Origin: Clostridiales bacterium
Lineage (GTDB): Bacteria > Bacillota > Clostridia > Oscillospirales > UBA644
Length of the DNA: 64,000 bases
Direction of reading: 5' to 3'
Assembly: GCA_003343705.1 (NCBI GenBank)
Contig: QAKR01000043.1
Span: 27,833-91,832, forward strand
In this document: one piece after another, positions 51,406-61,864 of the stretch
Numbering within the stretch: the first letter of the stretch is position 1
How the letters are laid out: the number at the start of each line of letters is the position of its first letter
Translations under genes and position numbers: made by a program
The notes under the pieces: model-generated
Database searches by the model: none
What the model was told of the DNA's origin: nothing
Seen by the model: only the letters and a program-made list of their open reading frames with translations

Positions 51406-52878
51406 ATGAAGAAAAAAATTGAAAACATTGCTTACAAATGCACTTTCCCCTATATTTTAATATATCTATTCTATGTTTGCATTAATGATATCTTATTTTT
51501 TATAAATTTATTAAATCCTATTAATAAGCTAATTTATCCTATGTTTGCAATAGCCGGTGCAATTCTGATTATTATAGACTTTTTCGGGCAAAGGCGAATG
51601 TTGAAAGCAAAAGGTTCATTGTTTTTGGTATTATTCGTTATTTTTACAGGTATTTCATCTCTTATAAACGCACGTTATGGGTTTGTAGAAAACGTAAAAA
51701 CCATTGTTTGGACAGCAATACTTTTTTTTGTCATTTATTCATTTACACAAATGCAATCAAAAACAGATTCTATAAAACAACTTAAAATTATCTCAAACAC
51801 AATTACTCCTATTTATTTCGGCGGAGTTATAGTTTCTTTTATGCAATTTGTTTTTCAAATTAATTATAATGTTCTTTCCTTAGATTCTGGCAAAAGTATG
51901 CGTCAAGGGTTTACCGAAGGCAGACTGTTTGGTGTTTTTTATGATCCGAATTACTCAGGAATAACTTGTCTTTGCATGATAGCATTAAGCGTATTTTTTA
52001 TATTAAATTCTAAAAATATCTTGCTTAAAATATATCATTGGGTTAACATTGTTTTTCAGATTCTATATGTTGTTTTATGTGCATCACGCACCGCACAGCT
52101 TGCAGCATTAATTGCTCTTATTATATGTATTCCATATCCACTTTATCGTTTCTTACGTAATAAACAAAAAATACGCTTTGTTTCATTTATTATAGCGTTA
52201 TCTGTTGCGGTAGGTTGTTGTGTGGTTGTTGTATACGGAACACAACTTATACGAGAAGGTGCAAGTTATCTACCTTCGCTAATAGGTGTTACACAAAAGA
52301 ATCCGACAGGAACAGAAAAACCTGGAAACAATCATCAAGTTATTATGACACGCCCGGATACAGGTACCGAAAGCGAAATTTCAAACCACCGTATTGAAAT
52401 ATGGTTAGGGGGGTTAGAAATATGGAAATCAACACCGTTTTTCGGAACATCTCCAAGAAATAATCTTATTTACGCAAAAGAAGTTATGCCTGACAGCTTT
52501 ATAGCAAAAAGCGGATATTCCATGCATAACGGTTATTTGAATGTTCTTGTCAGCACTGGATTCTTCGGGGCGATTTCATTTATCGGATTTGTTGTTATGT
52601 ACCTATGTTGTGTTATAAAAAGATTTCTAACAGCAACTAAATCAACTGATTTCTCGAAACCAGCAGTATTATTATCTATATTAATATGTTGTTCTTTAGG
52701 TGCAATGTCTCTTCAAATGTTGATATTTATGAACTCTATTAGAGAAGTATTTTTCTGGACAATATTAGGATATATGCTTTCACTTATGCCAGGTGATACT
52801 ACTGACGAAAAACAACCTGTTCTCTATCGATTAAGCGAAAGTTTAATTTCTCATTTAAAAAAAGAGAGGAATATATGA
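51406..52878 (+). CDS. O-antigen-ligase/polymerase-like membrane protein
   Basis: A 490-residue protein with about ten or more transmembrane helices and a large extracytoplasmic loop (about 280-365) holding RIEIWLGGLEIWKSTPFFGT and HNGYLNVLVSTGFFG, the Wzy_C/WaaL-type motif in which His or Arg acts on undecaprenyl-linked sugars. It could be the polymerase or ligase for the surface glycan of this locus. It starts 16 bp after the glycosyltransferase and overlaps the next gene by 4 bp. Confidence 0.8.
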   Translation: MKKKIENIAYKCTFPYILIYLFYVCINDILFFINLLNPINKLIYPMFAIAGAILIIIDFFGQRRMLKAKGSLFLVLFVIFTGISSLINARYGFVENVKTIVWTAILFFVIYSFTQMQSKTDSIKQLKIISNTITPIYFGGVIVSFMQFVFQINYNVLSLDSGKSMRQGFTEGRLFGVFYDPNYSGITCLCMIALSVFFILNSKNILLKIYHWVNIVFQILYVVLCASRTAQLAALIALIICIPYPLYRFLRNKQKIRFVSFIIALSVAVGCCVVVVYGTQLIREGASYLPSLIGVTQKNPTGTEKPGNNHQVIMTRPDTGTESEISNHRIEIWLGGLEIWKSTPFFGTSPRNNLIYAKEVMPDSFIAKSGYSMHNGYLNVLVSTGFFGAISFIGFVVMYLCCVIKRFLTATKSTDFSKPAVLLSILICCSLGAMSLQMLIFMNSIREVFFWTILGYMLSLMPGDTTDEKQPVLYRLSESLISHLKKERNI

Positions 52879-53954
52879 AAGTTTGTTTTATAGATTACGA
52901 TTATTCTGTAATGGGTGGGATAGAGAAGGTATTAATTGATTTAGCAAAAAGCCTTAATGGTAAATACGAAGTATCCATTTTAAGTATACTTTCAAAAAAT
53001 AAAAAACCGTATTTTCCATTAAGCGAAAATATTCCTGTAACTGTTCTTTGTGAAAAAGAGAAAAGGTTAAGATGTCTTATAAAAGATTGTAAAGATCCTC
53101 TAAAAAACTTTTTTAAAAAAAACAATCCGGATATTTGCTTAATTTTTGGAACATACCCTATACCAATCCTTATTAAAACAATTTTATCATCAAAATGTAA
53201 ATTTATATTTTGTGATCATGGTGCGCTAATTAACCAGTGGAGTGATAAAAAACAGACATTTTTTCGTTTTATTGCATCAAAGATATGTACCAAAACAATA
53301 GCTTTGACAAAGCGAAACAAGGATGATTATATTAAGCGATTCCTTGTGCCTAAGAAAAAAATAGATTATATATATAATCCGGCACCTGACAATATTATAT
53401 ATAAACCATATGATACATCTATAAAAAGAATCCTTTCAATTGGAAGGTTTTCACATGAAAAAGGCTTGGATTTGCTTGTTGAAGTTGCAAAATCAGTGCT
53501 TGAAAAACAACCGGAATGGGAATGGCATATCTATGGTGAAGGTGAAACTTTTAACCAAACAAAAAAGGATATTGAAATAAAAGGTCTTTCAAACAGAGTT
53601 ATTCTTTGTGGAAAAGTTGCTTCTACTGCTGACATTTATAAAAATTATTCTATTTTCACTTTAACGTCATATCGGGAAGGACTACCACTTGTACTAATCG
53701 AGGCAAAAACAGCCGGGCTTCCAATGGTCTCATTTGACTGCATCACAGGTCCTTCGGAAATAATTGAAAACGGTGAAAATGGATTTTTAATTCCTTGTTA
53801 TGATAAAGATTTAATGAGCTATAAAATTAACGAACTTATCAATAACGATGAGATGCGTCTTACATTTTCTAAAAATGCATTGAAAAATCTTGATGCATTT
53901 AAAAAAGAAAATATAACTGCTCAGTGGATAAATTTAATAGAATCCTTTAAGTAG
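52875..53954 (+). CDS. Family 4 glycosyltransferase
   Basis: A 359-residue GT-B enzyme. The N-terminal part (MGGIEKVLIDLAKSL) binds the acceptor; the C-terminal nucleotide-sugar site is SIGRFSHEKGLDLLVEVAK, with IYGEGE and the ExxxxxE motif in REGLPLVLIEAKTAGLPMV. It is the last gene of the operon, ending in a bidirectional terminator. The donor and acceptor are unknown. Confidence 0.88.
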   Translation: MKVCFIDYDYSVMGGIEKVLIDLAKSLNGKYEVSILSILSKNKKPYFPLSENIPVTVLCEKEKRLRCLIKDCKDPLKNFFKKNNPDICLIFGTYPIPILIKTILSSKCKFIFCDHGALINQWSDKKQTFFRFIASKICTKTIALTKRNKDDYIKRFLVPKKKIDYIYNPAPDNIIYKPYDTSIKRILSIGRFSHEKGLDLLVEVAKSVLEKQPEWEWHIYGEGETFNQTKKDIEIKGLSNRVILCGKVASTADIYKNYSIFTLTSYREGLPLVLIEAKTAGLPMVSFDCITGPSEIIENGENGFLIPCYDKDLMSYKINELINNDEMRLTFSKNALKNLDAFKKENITAQWINLIESFK

Positions 53955-53997
53955 AAAAAAGCGTAAAGGCATTTAAGATGCCTTTACGCTTTTTTCT
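53954..53997. terminator. Bidirectional terminator between convergent glycan operons
   Basis: A perfect 18-bp inverted repeat AAAAAAGCGTAAAGGCAT/ATGCCTTTACGCTTTTTT with a TTAAG loop. It ends both the plus-strand glycosyltransferase operon and the minus-strand flippase operon. Confidence 0.92.
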
Positions 53998-54013
53998 GTC
54001 AATATAAAAATTA

Positions 54014-55513
54014 CTATTTATCATATTTGTATGATCTTACAAAATTGATAATTGTTCTTCGTTCTTTTCCACACAAAGCAAACACAACTGCATAAAACAG
54101 CGGAATAATAACAAGTGATGTCAACCCAGCACTTATTATCAATCCAATATATCCGTTGGTAACAAACGGGATATAACGGCTCACAAATACAAGTACTGTC
54201 ATCAATGAAGCATTTATTAGAGTTATTTTATATGTGTTCCATGGTGAACGTCCAAGAATTTTTCTATTGGAATAAATAATGACATCATTCGTACGATAGA
54301 AAAGAGCTATAATTGTACCTAAAAGAACTCCTGTTATGCCTAACTTAAAAACAAGAATTGATGAGATAGTCAGGTTAATTCCTGTTTCCAAAAGAGAACG
54401 CCATTGAGTTTTTCTGAAGTGACCTGCAACGTTTATTGTATTAAGACCTGCGTTTCTAACAACCACAAGCAACTCAATAATTATAAACAATAGCGGAAGG
54501 TTATTAAACAGATAGTTCTGATCAAATCCTGCGGTATAAAGCTTCATAAATGGCATATAGAATATATATGTAACTGTAGCTAACGAAAATCCAAATGTTT
54601 GATAAGCTGCATCGTACACGTTAATACGTGTTTTATAAAGCTCTTTATCAGTTGAATAGGTTTGTCCTAATATAAATGTAAGCCCCGATGAAACATTGTT
54701 GAATAAAGTTGAAAGCATAGACATTATTAGCTTATACATTGAGTAAACACTAGAAATAGAAAGCCCACAAACCATTGTTAAAATTAAAACATCTGTATTT
54801 GCAAAAACAAGGCTCGAAAATTGGTGTACCATGACCGAATTTTTTTGCGAAATTGCAGTATAATCAGGAGGAGTAGACATATCAATCCATTTATAATGTT
54901 TTTTAACGTATAACGAAATTATAAGAACCTGCAACAGATTAATTATAAAAAATGAAATCTGAATACCAAGTATATTAAATCCCATTAAAAGTAAAACAAT
55001 TTTTGCTACACTGCTTAACGTTGTAATCAAAGTCTGAGTATTTGTTGTAATGTACTTTTTACCGGAAGCATCAAGTAGAAGCTTATACTTTTCTTGTAAA
55101 GCAAAATTTATTACACTATTCAAACCTGTAAAAAACACGACGCCGAACACCATATAAAATCCGAACTGAGATCTTACGGAAATGCCAAAAATACTTGCAA
55201 AAATTAATAATGCAATAAGATAAACAACAGATACTTTTTTATAATACTTGTTAGTCGCTGATAAAATTGCGTTTATTCCATACTTGTCATCTGTAGCTAC
55301 CGGACGGTATAGTGATTGTACAGTAGTAACTCCTATCCCTGCCTCTATAAGCGTAAAACAAGCGAAAACCTGATTTATAGTCTGCATAAGTCCGTTTGTT
55401 TCAGACCCAAGATTTTCTACAAAAAGTTTAGGAACAAGTATTCCTAAAACAAGCGTTATAGCTTGTCCTAGTATTGCGTATAAGACATTGTTTACGCCAT
55501 CCTTACCTTTCAA
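54014..55513 (-). CDS. Polysaccharide flippase (Wzx/MOP superfamily)
   Basis: A 499-residue protein of about twelve to fourteen helices, with the N-terminal GQAITLVLGILVPKLFVENLGSE segment typical of the PST/MOP exporter family. It is expected to flip undecaprenyl-linked glycan units. It overlaps the upstream glycosyltransferase gene by 4 bp on the same strand. The lone flippase for the surface polysaccharide lies on the opposite strand from the polymerase-like gene. Confidence 0.87.
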   Translation of the reverse strand: MKGKDGVNNVLYAILGQAITLVLGILVPKLFVENLGSETNGLMQTINQVFACFTLIEAGIGVTTVQSLYRPVATDDKYGINAILSATNKYYKKVSVVYLIALLIFASIFGISVRSQFGFYMVFGVVFFTGLNSVINFALQEKYKLLLDASGKKYITTNTQTLITTLSSVAKIVLLLMGFNILGIQISFFIINLLQVLIISLYVKKHYKWIDMSTPPDYTAISQKNSVMVHQFSSLVFANTDVLILTMVCGLSISSVYSMYKLIMSMLSTLFNNVSSGLTFILGQTYSTDKELYKTRINVYDAAYQTFGFSLATVTYIFYMPFMKLYTAGFDQNYLFNNLPLLFIIIELLVVVRNAGLNTINVAGHFRKTQWRSLLETGINLTISSILVFKLGITGVLLGTIIALFYRTNDVIIYSNRKILGRSPWNTYKITLINASLMTVLVFVSRYIPFVTNGYIGLIISAGLTSLVIIPLFYAVVFALCGKERRTIINFVRSYKYDK

Positions 55514-56514
55514 TATATTTTACCTATCCTTTTAAATAATTTGAAAAAATAATAAAGTAACTCAGGTTTTATTAACAAAAGATTATTAGCAATCTTACGT
55601 TGTTTTGATTTAAGATTAACTCTAGATGCATTTTCGCGAAAAAAACAGTCTGACGAAATTTTCTTTATTTTATCTATAACTTCTTTCTTTGATTTACGAT
55701 CTGTTATTGCAACAAGCCTAGAAATCGATAACAATACATCTGAAATATAAATTTCGCAGAGAGAAGGAAAAGAAAATTCTGACCCAAATATTTTTTTAAA
55801 TTCTATATCTGCAGTCATATAAAGCGATGTGAACTCTTCATAAAAATTTGGTCTTACAACTTTTGTCAAACTGTTATCTGAAATATTATTATAAATATAC
55901 GGTGCTTTTTTAATGATACAAATACTGTTAATGTTTTGCAAATAATATATGTTAAATAATAAATCTTCGCCAATAGATCGATTAACATCAAAAACTGTTT
56001 TTATCGCCGTAAGGGTGTATAGCTTATTACATGGACTGTTAAACAACCATCTTTTATAAAGAGCCTCTACATATTCCGAAAATTCCGAAATTAAAAATAA
56101 ACCTTCACATGCTGGTATATTTTCAAAATATTTAACACCATCAAAAAATTTGTAACCGCATATAACAAGTCCTGCATTGCTTTCATGCGAAGCAGATATT
56201 AGAATTTCACACATTTGAGGCTCGATAAAATCATCGCTGTCAATAAACTGAACATACTCACCTGTTGCAGACTGTAAGCCTGTATTACGAGCAGAGGAAA
56301 CACCTCTGTTATTTTGATGAACAACTTTAATGCGTCCATCTTCAGTAGACAGTGTATCACATATTTCACCACTACCATCAGGTGAACCGTCGTCTACAAG
56401 AATTATCTCTAAATTTTTATATGTCTGTCCCATTATTGAACGGACGCATCTTTCAATATATTTTTCAGATTTATAAACAGGTATTATAACACTTATTTTT
56501 CCTGTTTCAGACAT
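55510..56514 (-). CDS. Family 2 glycosyltransferase
   Basis: A 334-residue GT-A enzyme with ISVIIPVYKSEKYIERCVRSI, QNNRGVSSARNTGLQSATGEY and DSDDFIEP (DxD), and an alpha-helical C-terminus without membrane helices. Its start overlaps the end of the next-upstream CBM9/FIVAR gene by 22 bp. It belongs to the same glycan locus on the minus strand. Sugar unknown. Confidence 0.88.
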   Translation of the reverse strand: MSETGKISVIIPVYKSEKYIERCVRSIMGQTYKNLEIILVDDGSPDGSGEICDTLSTEDGRIKVVHQNNRGVSSARNTGLQSATGEYVQFIDSDDFIEPQMCEILISASHESNAGLVICGYKFFDGVKYFENIPACEGLFLISEFSEYVEALYKRWLFNSPCNKLYTLTAIKTVFDVNRSIGEDLLFNIYYLQNINSICIIKKAPYIYNNISDNSLTKVVRPNFYEEFTSLYMTADIEFKKIFGSEFSFPSLCEIYISDVLLSISRLVAITDRKSKKEVIDKIKKISSDCFFRENASRVNLKSKQRKIANNLLLIKPELLYYFFKLFKRIGKIY

Positions 56515-58121
56515 TCCTTATCCTCCGAGTGTTTATTTTTTCTATGTATAATTAGGAACACAACAACTCCCCCTCCGGTAATAATTAAAACACCGGTAAA
56601 AATGAGTATCCACTTTAATGTCCCTTTATTATTTGCTTGAAGGTCTTCTGCGGCAGAAGTTTCTTCCTGCTCTTCAATTTTCTGAGATAAAACTTCATTA
56701 AGCTTTGAGACTATATCATCAATTTCGTATTGTGAATTCTCTTCTGTAAAAGTTCTTGCTTTTTCTAAAAGAGTTTGCAGATTACTCCAGTTTTCCGCTG
56801 AAAATTCTTTTTCAGTTATAAACTCCGTACTGTTTAAAACTGCATTAAGTGCCGAAACATCGGATTTTACCTTTTCTTCTCCTGGTTTTAACAGCGAAAG
56901 TATTGCCGACGTTAATGCATTATCCGCAGCTGTAATAACTTCATCAGACTCGTCGGACTTCACTTTACGAGCTGATTCAAGAGCTGTAATAAGCTGTTGC
57001 CAAGTCTCAGGAGTATAATCGCCTTCCGACAGTGCAGATGCTGAAGCAATAGTCGCGGTCAGCTTTTCAAATGCCGAAGCATTTACTGATATAAGAGAAT
57101 CAATTGCTTTTTTAAGAGCCTCTGCTGCTTCGTCTATTTCGTTTTGTGTATTTGCTTCTGTTATATTATCCGCTGCACTAAGAGCTTTTTCCAACACAGA
57201 AAAAGTTGATGTGGTATAGTTGCTTTTTTTCAACTCACGGGCTTTGTCAATAAGCTCTCTCAAAGCAGAAACATTACCCTTTGCAACATAATCAGGCGGA
57301 AAAACAGTATTTCCGAATATCATGGTATTCAATTTTCTAGGGGTTAAGCTAAAGGGATCTCCGCCACTTCCGTAATCAATGGCTAAATAAAACGGAGATT
57401 GTTGTATTGAGTCTAAAAGAGCAATACCCAACCCCATTTTCGCCCCGACTTTATGCCTAGGTAGGCGGTCTCTTAAATTTAAAGCCGTCCAAGATATAAA
57501 AAATTCCAGATCATACCCATCGGCAGAGATTGTCGAGGCTGAACGGACCCCAATAGTTTCCGAAACCTTACATTTAAACTGATTGTATTCGTAATTGCTG
57601 GGCGGGCCTTTTGTTTCAGGGGAAGAGTAGTATGAAAATGCATATGAAAAAATATTATCCGTATTTGTTGTACGATAATAGAACGGGTCTATGGAAAGCA
57701 TAACACAGTCTCCTGCGTTTTGTCCGCCGCCGTCAGGATATGAAAAACCTCGAGACTTATCTTGCGCTACAACGCGAAAATAAAGCCCTCCGTTTTGGAC
57801 ATCCATAACCTCGCCGCTTTCGTTTGGATCGCCATACCACATTATGTAAACATCATAACCCTTACATGCATTATCTTTATCCTGAATGAGGTTTTTAACA
57901 GCTGTTCCGTCACCCATAATACAACCGACCCAGTCGTAACCCTTTTCATAATTCATAAAAAAATGATATGCCCCGTACCATTCATATTCAGTTGTTGTTT
58001 TACCATCCACAACAGGAGGTATAGCCGCCTGAGGGACAGTGTATTCTCGTGCTGAAAATATCAGAGGGAAAAGTACTGTAAACATTATTATAAATAAAGC
58101 CGATATAAAATATTTTTTCAT
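56493..58121 (-). CDS. Surface protein: CBM9-like domain, FIVAR repeats and C-terminal membrane anchor
   Basis: A 542-residue protein. A signal peptide (1-23) precedes a CBM9-like beta-sandwich (about 24-275, from VPQAAIPPVVDGKTTTEYEW to FFISWTAL), followed by about four helical FIVAR repeats (about 284-490: ALRELIDKARELKKSNYTTS, LEKALSAADNITEANTQNEIDEA, TATIASASALSEGDYTPETW, LNAVLNSTEFITEKEFSAENW) and a C-terminal transmembrane helix (about 508-528) with a basic tail, so it is anchored in the membrane. It likely binds wall or host glycans. No catalytic motif. Part of the minus-strand operon; the role in glycan assembly is unknown. Confidence 0.8.
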   Translation of the reverse strand: MKKYFISALFIIMFTVLFPLIFSAREYTVPQAAIPPVVDGKTTTEYEWYGAYHFFMNYEKGYDWVGCIMGDGTAVKNLIQDKDNACKGYDVYIMWYGDPNESGEVMDVQNGGLYFRVVAQDKSRGFSYPDGGGQNAGDCVMLSIDPFYYRTTNTDNIFSYAFSYYSSPETKGPPSNYEYNQFKCKVSETIGVRSASTISADGYDLEFFISWTALNLRDRLPRHKVGAKMGLGIALLDSIQQSPFYLAIDYGSGGDPFSLTPRKLNTMIFGNTVFPPDYVAKGNVSALRELIDKARELKKSNYTTSTFSVLEKALSAADNITEANTQNEIDEAAEALKKAIDSLISVNASAFEKLTATIASASALSEGDYTPETWQQLITALESARKVKSDESDEVITAADNALTSAILSLLKPGEEKVKSDVSALNAVLNSTEFITEKEFSAENWSNLQTLLEKARTFTEENSQYEIDDIVSKLNEVLSQKIEEQEETSAAEDLQANNKGTLKWILIFTGVLIITGGGVVVFLIIHRKNKHSEDKECLKQEK

Positions 58122-58165
58122 TGCTCTTCCTCCCGTTGTGTATTGCTTGAATTATGAACACATTA

Positions 58166-58546
58166 TTATTTTTTTGCCACCGTATACTGATAAAAACCTT
58201 CTTCGGTTTCATCAATAATGTAACGAACTAAAATAACGTATTTAACCCCGTCGGTTGTTTCAATCTGATAACGAGCATCTTTTTGAGTAACACCATTTGT
58301 GATTTCCACATTGCGGGCAAGAGGTTGAGAGTCTTTTATTTCACCCTCAACCGTTACCCCTTCCTGAAAGGTTGCATCAGATCGAAAAAGCTCGTCTTGC
58401 GTCTTTTCGTCGCCAGTTGCCATTGCTGTAAACATTTTCTTAACCGCCGTATCAAGCTCAGGGTCAGAAAGTGTCATAGATAACGCACTACACCCCGATA
58501 AAAAGCACAAGCAAATTATTATAGAAAAACAAATTATCTTTTTCAT
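58166..58546 (-). CDS. Small lipoprotein
   Basis: A 126-residue protein with a lipoprotein signal (1-19) ending LSGC (Cys19) and a compact alpha/beta domain (about 30-126: [23 protein letters not shown], then an NTF2-like or DUF4878-like pattern). I do not recognise the exact family. It overlaps leuS by 4 bp and is probably co-transcribed. Function unknown. Confidence 0.7.
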   Translation of the reverse strand: MKKIICFSIIICLCFLSGCSALSMTLSDPELDTAVKKMFTAMATGDEKTQDELFRSDATFQEGVTVEGEIKDSQPLARNVEITNGVTQKDARYQIETTDGVKYVILVRYIIDETEEGFYQYTVAKK

Positions 58547-60948
58547 TTTACAACTAAATTTACAAGTTTTCCGGGAATGTATATTTCTTTTACAATTTGT
58601 TTACCTTCTATTTGAGCTGCGATTTTATCATCTGTTTTAGCTTCCGAAAGTATAAAGTCTTTATCTGCATCTGCAGCAACTTTTATTACACTACGAAGCT
58701 TACCGCATATCTGAACAGGTATTTCAAGAACGCTGTCTTTTGTTTTTTCTTCGTCGTATTCCGGCCATTTTGCCTGGCAGCAAAGGCCTTCAAAACCGCA
58801 ACGAGACCAGAGCTCTTCCGCAAGATGCGGAGCAAACGGCGTAAGCATTGAAAGATACGTTTTCATTTCGCCTTTTGTAATCTTTTGCTTTGAATATATT
58901 TCATTAAGAAGTGCCATTAGTGCTGCAATTGCAGTATTAAACGACATTCTGTTAATGTCATCGTTAACTTTTTTAATTGTTTTATGGAAGCTGCTTTCAA
59001 GTTCTGCTGAATAATTTTCTTCGTCTGCAACCATATAAAGCAACCCCTCAACTCTGTCAAGGAATCTTCGGCAACCCTTAACACCGTTTTCGGACCAAGG
59101 AGCTGCTTTTTCAAAGTCGCCTATAAACATTTCATAAAGGCGCATGGTGTCTGCACCATACTCGTTTACAATATCATCAGGATTAATAACATTCCCGCGC
59201 GACTTAGACATTTTTTCGCCGTTTGAACCCAATATCATACCGTGTGAGGTTCTTTTAGCATAGGGTTCCGGATTTGGGACAACACCTATATCGTATAAAA
59301 ATCTGTGCCAAAAACGTGAATACAGAAGATGCAGTGTCGTATGTTCCATACCGCCGTTATACCAATCAACAGGCATCCAGTATTTAAGAGCTTCAGGTGA
59401 AGCTATAGCCGTATCACAGTCAGGGTCACAATATCTTAAAAAGTACCAAGAAGATCCGGCCCATTGAGGCATTGTATCTGTTTCACGTTTTGCCGGGCCT
59501 CCGCAATGTGGACAAGTAGTATTAACCCAGCTTGTAATCTTTGCCAGAGGAGATTCTCCGTTATCTGTGGGTTCAAAATTTTCTACATCGGGAAGAGTAA
59601 GAGGCAACTCGCTTTCCGGCAGCGGAACGCAACCGCATTTGTCACAAAAGACAACTGGAATAGGTTCACCCCAGTAACGTTGACGTGAAAATACCCAATC
59701 ACGGAGTTTATAATTTGTTTTCTTTGTGCCTATACCCTTTTCATCTAAGAATTCTGTGATCCTAACCTTTGCGTCAGCTACAGAAAGTCCATTTAAAAAG
59801 TCCGAGTTGCACATAATACCTGTTTGAATATCCGTAAATGCTTCTTTTGAAACATCACCACCGGCTACAACTTCAATTATAGGTAGATCAAAAGCTTTTG
59901 CAAACGCATAGTCACGTTCGTCATGGGCCGGTACAGCCATAATAGCACCTGTGCCATAGCTCATCAAAACGTAATCAGAAACAAATATAGGAATTTCTTT
60001 ACCATTAACCGGGTTTATTGCGGTAACGCCATTAAGACGTACACCTGTCTTATCTTTTACAAGTTCGGTTCTTTCAAAGTCGCTTTTTTTTGCAGCTTCT
60101 TCACGATATGCAACGGCTTCAGCATAATTCTTAAGTTGATTTTTCCATTTTTCTACATATGGATGTTCAGGAGAGATAACCATATATGTTGCACCGAAAA
60201 GTGTATCCGGTCGTGTGGTATAAACACGTAACTTATCGCCGGAAGTTGTATCAAAATCAACTTCTGCACCGGTAGATTTACCTATCCAATTTATTTGCTG
60301 TGTTTTAACACGAGGTATATAATCAACCGTATCAAGTCCGTCTATAAGTTTTTCTGCATAATCAGTAATCTTCAGAACCCATTGTGTTTTGTTCTTTCTA
60401 ATAACTTCACTGCCGCAACGCTCACAAACGCCATTAACAACCTCTTCGTTTGCCAAAACGCATTTGCAGGATGTGCACCAGTTTACTGCCATTTCTTTTT
60501 TATATGCCAATCCGTTTTCAAGTAATTTAAGGAAAATCCATTGTGTCCAACGGTAATAATTAGGATCGGTAGTATTTATCTCTCTTGACCAGTCAAAAGA
60601 AAGCCCCAGAGATTTTATTTGATCTTTAAAATGTTCTATGTTCTTCTCAGTTACAATGCTGGGATGTATATTGTTTTTTATAGCATAGTTTTCTGTAGGA
60701 AGCCCAAAAGCATCCCAACCCATAGGATACAGAACATTAAAGCCCTGCATTCTCTTCTTGCGGGCAACTATGTCAAGAGCTGTATATGGGCGAGGATGTC
60801 CTACATGAAGCCCCTGCCCCGACGGATACGGGAATTCTACAAGAGCGTAAAACTTAGGTTTAGAGTAATCATTCTTAACCTCGTAAACGTGTTTTTCATC
60901 CCATACACGTTGCCACTTTTTTTCAATATTTTTATGATCGTACCCCAT
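58543..60948 (-). CDS. leuS: Leucyl-tRNA synthetase
   Basis: An 801-residue class I synthetase. The HIGH-type motif is HVGH (48-51); KMSKS is present in [12 protein letters not shown] (about 571-582); the editing domain ([28 protein letters not shown]) and a zinc-type Cys cluster ([19 protein letters not shown]) are visible. Bacterial type. Overlaps the lipoprotein gene by 4 bp. Confidence 0.97.
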   Translation of the reverse strand: MGYDHKNIEKKWQRVWDEKHVYEVKNDYSKPKFYALVEFPYPSGQGLHVGHPRPYTALDIVARKKRMQGFNVLYPMGWDAFGLPTENYAIKNNIHPSIVTEKNIEHFKDQIKSLGLSFDWSREINTTDPNYYRWTQWIFLKLLENGLAYKKEMAVNWCTSCKCVLANEEVVNGVCERCGSEVIRKNKTQWVLKITDYAEKLIDGLDTVDYIPRVKTQQINWIGKSTGAEVDFDTTSGDKLRVYTTRPDTLFGATYMVISPEHPYVEKWKNQLKNYAEAVAYREEAAKKSDFERTELVKDKTGVRLNGVTAINPVNGKEIPIFVSDYVLMSYGTGAIMAVPAHDERDYAFAKAFDLPIIEVVAGGDVSKEAFTDIQTGIMCNSDFLNGLSVADAKVRITEFLDEKGIGTKKTNYKLRDWVFSRQRYWGEPIPVVFCDKCGCVPLPESELPLTLPDVENFEPTDNGESPLAKITSWVNTTCPHCGGPAKRETDTMPQWAGSSWYFLRYCDPDCDTAIASPEALKYWMPVDWYNGGMEHTTLHLLYSRFWHRFLYDIGVVPNPEPYAKRTSHGMILGSNGEKMSKSRGNVINPDDIVNEYGADTMRLYEMFIGDFEKAAPWSENGVKGCRRFLDRVEGLLYMVADEENYSAELESSFHKTIKKVNDDINRMSFNTAIAALMALLNEIYSKQKITKGEMKTYLSMLTPFAPHLAEELWSRCGFEGLCCQAKWPEYDEEKTKDSVLEIPVQICGKLRSVIKVAADADKDFILSEAKTDDKIAAQIEGKQIVKEIYIPGKLVNLVVK

Positions 60949-60950
60949 TT

Positions 60951-61307
60951 TTATTCCTCCAGAAATCCAGATATATCAATTTCCTCGCCGTCCGCCCAAA
61001 AGCGTTCAAGGTCGTAATGCTCACGCAATTCTTTATTATAAACATGGACAATTATATCTTTGTAATCAAGTAAAATCCAGTTGCCGGCATCCTTACCTTC
61101 ACGATGAAGAATTTTAAAACCAGCTTCTTCAAGCTGGAATTCGCACTCATCCGCCAACGCCCTTACCTGAGTAGTTGATGTTCCGTTACATATAATAAAA
61201 TAATCCGCAAGAGTTGTTAGGCTGTCAACCTTAATAACCTTTATATCAACGGCTTTTTTGCTGTCAAGAGCCTTCACCGCAGTCTTTACCATTTTTTCAA
61301 TAGTCAT
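60951..61307 (-). CDS. rsfS: Ribosome silencing factor
   Basis: A 118-residue RsfS/Iojap protein with [20 protein letters not shown] (24-43) and [16 protein letters not shown] (about 78-94). It binds uL14 and blocks joining of ribosomal subunits in stationary phase. It overlaps yqeK by 4 bp and is 2 bp before leuS. Confidence 0.95.
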   Translation of the reverse strand: MTIEKMVKTAVKALDSKKAVDIKVIKVDSLTTLADYFIICNGTSTTQVRALADECEFQLEEAGFKILHREGKDAGNWILLDYKDIIVHVYNKELREHYDLERFWADGEEIDISGFLEE

Positions 61308-61864
61308 ATATTTACCTCCGTTAAACTGTTATAAAATTCAAAAGTATCTTTATATAAATAAATTCCTTTTTTCACATTTTTTTCAATACACCATTGCACA
61401 CCTATAAAGCATGTTTTATCAAGATCTTCAAAAGCCAAATGCCTGAGTTCGTCCACAATATCGTACTCTCTGTTAGGTTCAATAAAATCTGCAACATATA
61501 TAATCTTTTCAAAAAGTGTCATATTGTTACGACCTGTGGTGTGGTATCGAATTCCGTAAAATATTTCTTCATCATTTATGCCTAACTCGTTTTTAACGTA
61601 GTATGCACCGGTTATTTGATGAAAAATCTTTTTTGATTTTAGGGTTTGTTCATCACATGGAATATTATATTTTTTAAACATTGCAAGCTGCTCCGCCTCG
61701 TCGCAATTTTTAGTGACGTCGTGAAGCAGCCCTGTTAGTCGTGCTTTTTCAACATCACAGCCGTAGCGTTCTGCTAATTTACCGGCAGTTTCCATAGCGC
61801 CCAAGGAATGTGTGAACCGTTTTTGTGTAAGCCTGTTTCTGAGCAGTTCAATGTAATCTAACAT
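61304..61864 (-). CDS. yqeK: YqeK HD-domain hydrolase (putative Ap4A hydrolase)
   Basis: A 186-residue HD-domain protein: His19 (FTHSLG), GLLHDVTK (His48, Asp49) and NTTGRNNM. YqeK-type proteins hydrolyse diadenosine tetraphosphate symmetrically. It overlaps nadD and rsfS. Often found beside nadD and rsfS, as here. Confident family. Confidence 0.93.
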   Translation of the reverse strand: MLDYIELLRNRLTQKRFTHSLGAMETAGKLAERYGCDVEKARLTGLLHDVTKNCDEAEQLAMFKKYNIPCDEQTLKSKKIFHQITGAYYVKNELGINDEEIFYGIRYHTTGRNNMTLFEKIIYVADFIEPNREYDIVDELRHLAFEDLDKTCFIGVQWCIEKNVKKGIYLYKDTFEFYNSLTEVNI

